Source: JADYYB01 sp964402985 (GTDB lineage Bacteria; Pseudomonadota; Alphaproteobacteria; Rhizobiales; Kaistiaceae). From it: a stretch of DNA of 11,734 nucleotides. A model generated the notes under the pieces. It did not search any database. It was not told where the DNA came from and saw only the letters and a program-made list of their open reading frames with translations. The stretch covers positions 1-11,734 of the forward strand of contig CAYOET010000174.1 in assembly GCA_964402985.1 (NCBI GenBank), read 5' to 3'. Both the position numbers and the translations under genes were made by a program. Positions 5,560 to 11,734 of this stretch are shown here, one piece after another (the stretch's first letter is position 1; each line of letters begins with the position of its first letter).

Positions 5560-5982
5560 TTGAAACGTAGGCACCAAAACCTCCCTGAGGATTGCCAGCC
5601 GATCAGCGACCTCCTCGCCCAGGTCGGCGACAAGTGGACGATCATGGTCATCCGCTCGTTGGGCGAGGGGGCGATGCGCTTCAACGAGCTGCAGCGCTCG
5701 ATCGCCGGCATCTCGCAGAAGATGCTGACCGCGACGCTCCGCACGCTCGAGCGCAACGGCTTCGTGAGCCGCACGATCTTCCCGACCGCGCCGCCGCGGG
5801 TCGACTACGAGCTGACGGAACTCGGACGCGAGCTTCTCGTCCCGGTCGCGGCGATCGCCCAATGGGCGCAGACCAACCAGCCACGCATCGAGGCGGCGCG
5901 GGCGCGGTTCGATGGGAAGGTGTCCACGGCGCCCTCGGGGCAAGCCAGTTTCGTAACGGGTCAGGAGATATCGCGGGCGTAG
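5560..5982 (+). CDS. HxlR/DUF24-family transcriptional regulator 2
   Basis: A paralogue of the HxlR regulator at 4318, 140 residues from TTG at 5560. It shows DCQPISDLLAQVGDKWTIMVIRSLG, RFNELQRSIAGISQKMLTATLRTLERNGFV and PPRVDYELTELG. C12 again occupies the N-terminal sensing position, in the shared context LP-DC-PI. It is divergent from the flavin reductase, with 81 nt between the start codons, the usual arrangement for a local repressor and its target. The C-terminal 20 or so residues (after FDGK) are unlike those of regulator 1. The alternative starts are ATG 5539 and GTG 5527. The gene ends just before a palindromic repeat that separates it from the convergent prs. The two regulators might cross-regulate, as CatR and YodB do at catDE; this is inference. 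Confidence 0.92.
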   Translation: MKRRHQNLPEDCQPISDLLAQVGDKWTIMVIRSLGEGAMRFNELQRSIAGISQKMLTATLRTLERNGFVSRTIFPTAPPRVDYELTELGRELLVPVAAIAQWAQTNQPRIEAARARFDGKVSTAPSGQASFVTGQEISRA

Positions 5983-6013
5983 CTCGCCGCGTTCCCGCCT
6001 CCCGCACACAGAC

Positions 6014-6115
6014 TGTCATCGCCGGACTTGTTCCGGCGATTCATGAACGCCAAGCATCGCGAGTAGCCTCGACGCTTCGAGTTCATGGGTTGCCGGGACA
6101 AGCCCGGCAATGACA
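6014..6115. repeat. Palindromic intergenic repeat element (about 100 nt) between convergent genes
   Basis: Two 35-nt arms (6014-6048 and 6081-6115) are inverted copies with six differences, all transitions. Each arm contains its own perfect hairpin: GCCGGA-CTTGT-TCCGGC (6021-6037) and GCCGGG-ACAAG-CCCGGC (6092-6108). The A-T pair of one is replaced by G-C in the other, so pairing is kept. The middle also has partial symmetry (AAGCATCG... against ...CGACGCTT). This form, TGTCAT-GCCGG...CATGAAC, is typical of dispersed repeats in alphaproteobacteria. It may terminate hxlR2 and prs. Confidence 0.8.
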
Positions 6116-6146
6116 ACAGGGCGTGCCGAGGTCCCCCTGGAGGCGT

Positions 6147-7079
<933 letters not shown>

Positions 7080-7134
7080 CAGCGCTATCCGTCTTGAGAC
7101 ATGGAGCTTTTCGGCTCGGAGCCGACGAGCGGCC

Positions 7135-7162
7135 TTTTAGCAACGAGTGCTTAGCCGCGCAA
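7135..7162 (-). promoter_or_regulatory. Sigma-70-type promoter of prs
   Basis: The minus strand shows TTGCGC (7157-7162), 16 nt, CTAAAA (7135-7140), then GGCCGC. The layout is identical to that before rplY (TTGCCT, 16 nt, CTATAAGGCCGC), which supports both. The leader would be about 50 nt. Confidence 0.5.
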
Positions 7163-7199
7163 ACCGTGCGCCTGCGGCCTTGTGGACGGAAGAGAGGCT

Positions 7200-7676
7200 C
7201 TATCCGCGGCGGAGCCAGGCGTAGATCGAATCGATCACCCGCTGGGCGGCGAGCTGAATGGTCGCCTCGCTCACCCCGACCCAAGGATCGGGAGCCGTGT
7301 GCGTCGAAATCTCCTGGCCGCTGACGCGGTAGACGCGCATGCCGGCCGGGTCGAGCACGTCGAACACGTAGACGAGGATCGTCCCCGACGCACCGCTCAC
7401 CGCCGAGAGATAGCCCTGGACGCGATAGTCGGCGGTCGGATCGTCGCTCTTGACCAGCGTGATCTCGCGCGACCGCGCCTCTTCGGCGAGCGCGTGGGAA
7501 AGGACGGTCAGCTGTTCCGACGGCGTATTGGTGATGTCGAGGAAGGCGAGGGTTTGGGCCGGCGGCGGGATGTCGGCGATCGCGACCGTCGGCGTCGGTT
7601 CCTTGGCGCAGGCGGCGAGCGCCACGCCGAGCAAGGCGAGGACGCCTATCCTGACCTTCCGCGCAAACGACATCAT
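7200..7676 (-). CDS. Small predicted lipoprotein of unknown function
   Basis: A 158-residue protein with a lipoprotein signal peptide: basic start (FARKVRIG), hydrophobic core (VLALLGVALA) and lipobox LAAC with Cys23 as the acylation site. The mature part is about 135 residues, starting AKEPTPTVAIADIPPP. It includes a mixed alpha/beta stretch (TLAFLDITNTPSEQL, DYRVQGYLSAVSGASGTILVYVFDVLDPAG, VYRVSGQEI) and ends in a helix IDSIYAWLRRG. I do not recognise the family; similar small lipoproteins near prs/pgeF occur in alphaproteobacteria. ATG 7676 or the adjacent ATG 7673 could be the start. A weak promoter-like TGGACG, 16 nt, CTAGAC (7704-7731) precedes it. Lipidation would need lgt, encoded in this window. 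Confidence 0.85.
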   Translation of the reverse strand: MMSFARKVRIGVLALLGVALAACAKEPTPTVAIADIPPPAQTLAFLDITNTPSEQLTVLSHALAEEARSREITLVKSDDPTADYRVQGYLSAVSGASGTILVYVFDVLDPAGMRVYRVSGQEISTHTAPDPWVGVSEATIQLAAQRVIDSIYAWLRRG

Positions 7677-7745
7677 GCGACCCCAACCAACGCTGCGCTC
7701 CGTGTCTAGCCGCATTCGGCCGCAGCGTCCATCGAGGGCGGTGCC

Positions 7746-8519
7746 TCAGGCGAGGGCGATGGCCGAGATCTGGCGGCCGTAGTCGGTCTCGCTGCGGTGG
7801 GTCGAGCGGCGGAAGGAGTAGAACCACTCCTCGTCGTCATAGGTGCAGAGGCTGAGGTCCACGACCGTGCCGACGCCGATCGCGGCAAGACGCCGGGCGA
7901 CGAAGCCGGGAAGGTCGAACTGGAAATGGTTCGCCCGCTCGCCCACGACGAAGAAATCGTCGAACGACGCATCCGCGGCGAGAAAGCGCGCGCGGAAATC
8001 GGCGCCCACCTCGTAGCGGTCCTGCGAGATGGTCGGCCCGACCACGGCGACCACTCGCCCGGGATCAGCGCCGAGGCGCTCCATGGCGGCGAGCGTGGCC
8101 GGCAGCACGCCCTCGAGCGCGCCGCGCCAGCCGGCATGGGCAGCGCCGACGACGCCCGCACCGGGCTCGGCGAAGAGGACCGGCGCGCAGTCGGCGGTCG
8201 CCACGCCGACGGCAAGGCCGGGGGTCGCGGTCACCACCGCATCGGCGTCGGGGAGCCGGTCGCCTTCAACCGAGTGCGTCAGCGTGGCGACGGTGATGCC
8301 GTGGACCTGGTTGGGCGAGAAGAGCTGGCCGGGAGAGAGGCCCAGGTGCATTGCCACAAGGCGCCGGTTCTCCGCGATGTCGGCGAGCCGGTCGCCGGAA
8401 TTGAGGCCGGTGTTGAGGCCGCGATAGACGCCCTGCGAAACGCCGCCGACCCGGTTGAAGAACCCGTGGCGGATGCCGGAGAGATCGCTGAACGCGACGC
8501 CTTCGATCGGGGAGAGCAT
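7746..8519 (-). CDS. pgeF: Peptidoglycan editing factor PgeF / laccase-domain (YfiH, DUF152) protein
   Basis: A 257-residue multicopper-polyphenol-oxidase-like (YfiH/DUF152) protein. E. coli YfiH corrects misincorporation of L-Ser into peptidoglycan precursors, and family members have purine nucleoside phosphorylase or deaminase activity. The zinc/catalytic residues are present: H73 in NQVHG, C111 in TADCAPVLF and H128 in AHAGWRG. Other family marks are RHGFFNRVGGVSQG, LNTGLNSGD and VVGPTIS. Length is normal. The ATG at 8519 gives MLSPIEGV; AGGAG and a closer AGG lie in the 22-nt gap after the methyltransferase gene. It is the third gene of lgt-methyltransferase-pgeF, an arrangement seen in many alphaproteobacteria and here surely an operon. 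Confidence 0.95.
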   Translation of the reverse strand: MLSPIEGVAFSDLSGIRHGFFNRVGGVSQGVYRGLNTGLNSGDRLADIAENRRLVAMHLGLSPGQLFSPNQVHGITVATLTHSVEGDRLPDADAVVTATPGLAVGVATADCAPVLFAEPGAGVVGAAHAGWRGALEGVLPATLAAMERLGADPGRVVAVVGPTISQDRYEVGADFRARFLAADASFDDFFVVGERANHFQFDLPGFVARRLAAIGVGTVVDLSLCTYDDEEWFYSFRRSTHRSETDYGRQISAIALA

Positions 8520-8541
8520 GTCGGACACCTGTCTCCTTTGG

Positions 8542-9642
8542 TCAGCGAGTGTCAAACACAGGAAGGTTGAGGCCCGGTGTACCCAACCCCAGAATCTTGA
8601 AGCTATCCCCCATTTGCTCGGGGGCGACGAGCCGCTCGGCGGCCTTGCGCAGGGTCTCGACCGTCGCTGCATCCTTGCCTTTGGCGAGGCGCTCCGCGCG
8701 CTCCCTGATGCCGAGCCGACGCAAGAAATCGGCTTGGGTGAGGAGCGGCGCAGCATGCGCGCCGGCCGCTTCGGCCGCCTCGGCGAGGGCGGCGAAATCG
8801 ACATGCGCGCTGAGGTCGGCCTCGCCGGGATGGGCCAGCGGGTCGTCGAAGGCGTGGCCGCGGACCGCCTGCAGGGTCGGGCCGGGCGGACTGGTCCCAT
8901 ACCCGTAGTCGACGATCAGCGCTGCGCCGGGAGCGCTCGCAAGGCGCGTCCCGATCTCGGCGGTAAGAGCTCCTGCGGCGGCTGCGACTTCCCAGATCGT
9001 ACCCGGCGCGACGTCGGGCGGGAGTTCGGGCAGGGTCGCGCCTGGCATCAGCCCGAACGCCAGGGCGCGATCAGCACCGAGGCCGACGACGCGCTCTGCC
9101 CAGCCGCCATCGGTGCGCACGAACTGGCGGATGGGAAGGGCGTCGAAGAACTCGTTGGCGATAAGGATCACCGGCCCGCCGGGAAGGTCCCCGACCGTGT
9201 CGTGCCAGATTGGCGCTGCGCCGGTGCGCGCCAGCGTCTCGGCCTGGATGGCGCGGAGGCGGGGGCTGGTCTCGACCAGGTGGACTCGCGCCGCCGTGGC
9301 GAACCCAGGGCGAATGCCGGCGGCGCGGAGGAGATCCGCCATCAGCGTGCCGCGGCCGGGACCTAGCTCGGCGAGGGTGAAGCTCGCCGGCTCGCCCATC
9401 GCCTGCCAGGTCGCCACGCACCACACCCCGATCAGCTCGCCGAACAGCTGGCTGATCTCCGGCGCGGTGATGAAGTCGCCCGCCCGCCCGAGCGGGTCGC
9501 GGTGCTGGTAGTAGCCATGCTCCGGGTCGGAGAGGCAGGCGGCCATGTACTGCGCCACCGTCAGCGGGCCGGTCGCTTCGATCAGCCGGGCGAGGCGAAC
9601 GGCGAGCGGCGTGGGTTTGCCCGGCGCATGCCTCGCGGTCAC
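8542..9642 (-). CDS. Class I SAM-dependent methyltransferase, MidA/NDUFAF7 family (DUF185)
   Basis: A 366-residue protein of the family containing mitochondrial NDUFAF7/MidA, which methylates an arginine of complex I subunit NDUFS2 in eukaryotes. The bacterial target is not established. Motifs are LTVAQYMAACLSDPEHGYY near the N-terminus, GDFITAPEISQLFGELIG (55-72), SAM-binding ELGPGRGTL (92-100), NEFFDALP (163-170), VDYGYG, and a late ADLSAHVDFAAL. The start is GTG at 9642, giving VTARHAPGKP. It overlaps the lgt stop as GTGA, a classic translational coupling, so longer upstream readings are excluded because they run through lgt. An alphaproteobacterium with complex I close to the mitochondrial type makes the NDUFAF7-like role plausible; this is inference. 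Confidence 0.93.
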   Translation of the reverse strand: MTARHAPGKPTPLAVRLARLIEATGPLTVAQYMAACLSDPEHGYYQHRDPLGRAGDFITAPEISQLFGELIGVWCVATWQAMGEPASFTLAELGPGRGTLMADLLRAAGIRPGFATAARVHLVETSPRLRAIQAETLARTGAAPIWHDTVGDLPGGPVILIANEFFDALPIRQFVRTDGGWAERVVGLGADRALAFGLMPGATLPELPPDVAPGTIWEVAAAAGALTAEIGTRLASAPGAALIVDYGYGTSPPGPTLQAVRGHAFDDPLAHPGEADLSAHVDFAALAEAAEAAGAHAAPLLTQADFLRRLGIRERAERLAKGKDAATVETLRKAAERLVAPEQMGDSFKILGLGTPGLNLPVFDTR

Positions 9643-10532
9643 GGCATCTGCGCGGCCGGCTCGCGGCGCGCTGCCCACAGCATCAGCCCGAGCCCGGCGA
9701 GGATCATCGGCAGCGACAGCAGCATGCCGAGGGTGAGCGGGCCGGCGAGGTAACCGATCTGCGCGTCGGGCTCGCGGAAGAACTCGACCACCACGCGCGA
9801 GAACCCGTACCAGGCGGCGAAGGCGCCGGAGACGAACCCGGGCTGGGTCAACCGCTTCCGGCCGTGGGTGAGGAAGCGGAGGATGAGGAAGAGGGCCAGA
9901 CCCTCGAGCGCCGCCTCGTAAAGCTGGCTCGGATGGCGCGGCTCCGGCCCGGCCGCCGGGAAGACGAACGCCCACGGCACGTCCGTGATCCGCCCCCACA
10001 GCTCGCCGTTCACGAAATTCGCGAGGCGCCCGAAGAAGAGCCCAAACGGCACGACCGCGGCGGCGACGTCGAGGAGCGCCCAGAACGGGATGCGGTTGAC
10101 GCTTGTGAAGACGAGCATCGCGACGACCACGCCGAGGAACCCGCCGTGGAAGGACATGCCTCCCTCCCAGATCGCGACCATGCTGATCGGGTCGGCGGCG
10201 AAGCGCGCGAGATCGTAGAAAAGGACGTAGCCGATGCGCCCGCCGAGGACGACCCCAAGGGTGCCCCAGACAATGAAGTCGTCAACCGCGCGCGTCCCGA
10301 ACGGGGCGCCTCCGGGCCCCCATAGCTTGGGGTTGGCGACGATGCGCTTGGCGTACCACCACCCGAGGAGGATGCCGACGATGTAGGCGAGCGCGTACCA
10401 GCGGAAGGCGAACGGCCCGATCTGGACGGCGACGGGGTTGAACGCGGGAAAGGGCAGGGCGAACAAGCGAAAACGGCTCGGGCTCGAGGAAACTGGCGCA
10501 CCGCCAAGCCTGGGGGCCGTGGCGTTCCGCAT
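9639..10532 (-). CDS. lgt: Prolipoprotein diacylglyceryl transferase
   Basis: Lgt is the inner-membrane enzyme that moves diacylglycerol from phosphatidylglycerol to the lipobox Cys of prolipoproteins. The 297-residue protein shows several membrane segments and the family motifs: IGPFAFRWYALAYIVG (38-53), GGRIGYVLFY (97-106), MSFHGGFLG (126-134) with the essential His129, GRLANFVNGELWG (168-180) and RHPSQLYEA (199-207). In the fourth motif the usual GRLGNF Gly is Ala. The ATG at 10532 leaves about 25 residues before the normal LPFPAFNPVA start, and the only AAGG touches the ATG, so the true start may lie further in, for example at TTG 10466. The gene is first in the leftward lgt-methyltransferase-pgeF operon and divergent from ubiK. 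Confidence 0.96.
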   Translation of the reverse strand: MRNATAPRLGGAPVSSSPSRFRLFALPFPAFNPVAVQIGPFAFRWYALAYIVGILLGWWYAKRIVANPKLWGPGGAPFGTRAVDDFIVWGTLGVVLGGRIGYVLFYDLARFAADPISMVAIWEGGMSFHGGFLGVVVAMLVFTSVNRIPFWALLDVAAAVVPFGLFFGRLANFVNGELWGRITDVPWAFVFPAAGPEPRHPSQLYEAALEGLALFLILRFLTHGRKRLTQPGFVSGAFAAWYGFSRVVVEFFREPDAQIGYLAGPLTLGMLLSLPMILAGLGLMLWAARREPAAQMP

Positions 10533-10534
10533 CC

Positions 10535-10563
10535 TTGCAGCCTGATCAACCAGTCTCCATAGT
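10535..10563 (+). promoter_or_regulatory. Candidate promoter of ubiK
   Basis: TTGCAG (10535-10540), 17 nt, CATAGT (10558-10563) gives a start near 10570 and a leader of about 37 nt. The -35 hexamer overlaps the divergent lgt leader, beginning 3 nt upstream of the lgt ATG, so the two genes share one 74-nt control region. Matches are moderate (4 of 6 at the -10). Confidence 0.35.
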
Positions 10564-10606
10564 ATTGCAAACGGAATATCGGCGCTTTCGCCCGGAGGCC
10601 CCCGCG

Positions 10607-11014
10607 ATGAACCAAAGCCAGAACCCGAACTGGTTCTACGACCAGTTCTCCAAGATCTTCACCGACGCGGCCAGCGTCGCGCAGGGCGTGCGCCGGGAGG
10701 CCGAGCAGCTGTTCAAGTCGCAGGCCGAGAAATTCGTCAACGACATGGACCTCGTCAAGCGCGAGGATTTCGACGCCGTCCGCGAGATGGCGACGCGGGC
10801 GCGCGAGGAAAACGCGGCGCTCACCGCCCGCCTCGCGGCCCTCGAGGCAGCCCTCGCGGGCCTTCGTTCCGGCTCACCTGCAGCGCCCGGCGAAACGCCC
10901 GCCGACACCGGCGCCACGAAACGCCGCGCGGCCGGACCTTCGTCCTCGACGAGCGGCCGGCGCCGGACCAAGCCCGAGGGCGGGCCGGGCCCGACGGAAG
11001 GAACGGACGGCTGA
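10607..11014 (+). CDS. ubiK: UbiK-family accessory factor (YqiC/BMFP), ubiquinone biosynthesis
   Basis: A 135-residue protein of the UbiK/BMFP family. In E. coli UbiK binds UbiJ and assists aerobic ubiquinone synthesis; homologues show membrane-fusogenic activity. The N-terminal amphipathic region (NWFYDQFSKIFTDAASVAQGVRREAEQLFKSQAEKFVNDMDLVKREDF) and the coiled coil (about 53-87, EENAALTARLAALEAAL) are typical. The last 45 or so residues form a Pro/Ser/Thr/Arg-rich tail, longer than in E. coli. ATG 10607 was chosen for its GGAGG with 8-nt spacing; the reading from 10535 overlaps the promoter and is rejected. It is divergent from lgt and is followed by the YbjN gene after 198 nt. Confidence 0.92.
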   Translation: MNQSQNPNWFYDQFSKIFTDAASVAQGVRREAEQLFKSQAEKFVNDMDLVKREDFDAVREMATRAREENAALTARLAALEAALAGLRSGSPAAPGETPADTGATKRRAAGPSSSTSGRRRTKPEGGPGPTEGTDG

Positions 11015-11212
11015 GCCGCTGTCCACAATTCTTCGCGAGAGCTGGATGAAAAGCCGCTTCTCAGCGAAGCCACCCTCTATACTGATTTTGCAAGGAGATT
11101 CGCCTTTCGTCATGCGGGTGTCGCACGGCTTCCGCACGAGAGCGAATATCGAGCAGACGGCGAGTCGAGGACGGATTGTCCGGCCTCGCTCGCGAGACGG
11201 AAAGGATGACCG
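11015..11212 (+). promoter_or_regulatory. Leader/control region of the YbjN-domain gene
   Basis: This gap holds a good -10 hexamer TATACT (11078-11083) with no convincing -35 (CGCTTC at 17 nt), so transcription may start near 11090 with a leader of about 120 nt. Just after is AAGGAG (11092-11097), 14 nt before an ATG that opens a 34-codon frame ending at the ybjN start. No strong terminator is visible after ubiK. Confidence 0.35.
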
Positions 11213-11216
11213 ATGA
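11112..11216 (+). other. Possible small upstream ORF (34 codons) overlapping the ybjN start
   Basis: ATG at 11112 opens 34 codons rich in Arg (starts MRVSHGFRTR), ending in TGA that overlaps the ybjN ATG as ATGA. AAGGAG lies 14 nt upstream, farther than ideal. Third codon positions are about two-thirds G/C, below the neighbouring genes, so it may not be coding. It would couple to ybjN translation if real. Confidence 0.25.
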
Positions 11217-11713
11217 GCCTCATCGATTTCGAGGTCGAGCGTCACGCCAATCCCGTCGACACCATCGAGCGGATCGCGGCTATCAACGACTGGGCGTTCG
11301 AGCGCTCGGGCGATGACGAGATCACCGTGTCGGTGGGCGGCGGCTGGTGCGACTACCACGTGTCCTTCTCCTGGATGGAGGAACTCGAGGCGATTCACCT
11401 CGCCTGCGCCTTCGATCTCAAAGTGACCGAACCCCGCAAGGCCGAGATCATCCGTCTCCTCTCGCTCGTCAACGAACAGATGTGGATCGGCCATTTCGAC
11501 CTGTGGGGCAGCGAGGGCGTGGTGATGTATCGCCAGACGCTCCTCCTTTCCGGCGGCGCCGAGGCCAACAATCAACAGGTGGAGAGCCTCCTCAGCACCG
11601 CCATCGAGTCGTGCGAGCGCTACTACCAGGCGTTCCAGTTCGTCGTGTGGGCGGGGAAAACCGCCAACGAGGCGCTCGACTCGGTCTTGTTCGAAACCGC
11701 GGGTGAGGCGTAA
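11213..11713 (+). CDS. YbjN domain-containing protein
   Basis: A 166-residue cytoplasmic protein matching the alphaproteobacterial YbjN-domain family (type III secretion chaperone-like fold). Recognisable stretches are NPVDTIERIAAINDWAFERSGDDEI near the start, WCDYHVSFSWMEELEAIHLACAFDLKVT in the middle, LVNEQMWIGHFDLWGSEGVVMYRQTLLL, and a C-terminal helix CERYYQAFQFVVWAGKTANEALDSVLFETAGEA. In enterobacteria YbjN affects motility, biofilm and stress phenotypes, but a molecular function is not established. ATG 11213 has AAAGGA with a 6-nt spacer. In alphaproteobacteria this gene is usually followed by proC, which would lie just past the window. Confidence 0.92.
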   Translation: MSLIDFEVERHANPVDTIERIAAINDWAFERSGDDEITVSVGGGWCDYHVSFSWMEELEAIHLACAFDLKVTEPRKAEIIRLLSLVNEQMWIGHFDLWGSEGVVMYRQTLLLSGGAEANNQQVESLLSTAIESCERYYQAFQFVVWAGKTANEALDSVLFETAGEA

Positions 11714-11734
11714 GAAAGAGCTTCGCGGATAGCT

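Noticed and set aside
9643..9999. Upstream extension of the methyltransferase frame
   Set aside because: It would lie inside lgt. The GTGA overlap at 9639-9642 explains the start.
10535..10606. Longer N-terminus for UbiK beginning at 10535
   Set aside because: The extra 24 residues are unlike the family, there is no ribosome site at 10535, and the ATG at 10607 has GGAGG.

Overview
The window is GC-rich bacterial chromosome. Its core-gene content points to an alphaproteobacterium: lgt, a MidA/NDUFAF7-type methyltransferase, pgeF and prs in one direction, rplY-pth-ychF in the same direction, and ubiK beside lgt. The style of rplY, pth and prs suggests Hyphomicrobiales, but the two palindromic intergenic repeats also resemble ones common in Sphingomonadales. 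I cannot settle the order from sequence alone.

Layout from left to right. (1) 1-297: the start of ychF, cut by the window edge. (2) 302-1226: a VapC-type PIN toxin and an unusual antitoxin gene carrying two tandem ribbon-helix-helix-like domains. The module sits between pth and ychF, with its own promoter and palindrome in the 53-nt gap after pth. (3) 1280-2734: pth and rplY (L25), with an rplY promoter and a hairpin in the leader. (4) 2858-5982: an accessory block of two divergent effector/regulator pairs. A doxX-VOC dioxygenase operon faces HxlR regulator 1. A flavin reductase faces HxlR regulator 2. The regulators are paralogues that share a cysteine at residue 12. (5) 6014-6115: a roughly 100-nt palindromic repeat. 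(6) 6147-10532: leftward housekeeping genes prs, a small lipoprotein, pgeF, a SAM methyltransferase and lgt. (7) 10607-11713: rightward ubiK and a YbjN-domain gene.

The most interesting part is 3793-5982. The pairing DoxX + two-domain VOC dioxygenase + Cys-bearing HxlR/DUF24 regulator mirrors the Bacillus subtilis catDE/CatR catechol-response system. The flavin reductase + second HxlR mirrors YodB/azoreductase. I read the block as a probable quinone/catechol or electrophile defence locus with two thiol-switch repressors. Both divergent intergenic regions carry a 17-bp GGT-N11-ACC dyad at nearly the same distance from the regulator gene. The second notable item is the toxin-antitoxin module: duplicated antitoxin domain with an internal in-frame start, 77-nt overlap with vapC, and a ychF start 4 nt after the vapC stop without a visible Shine-Dalgarno sequence.

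No gap without a gene exceeds 300 bases. I saw no tRNA, rRNA, CRISPR array or insertion sequence.
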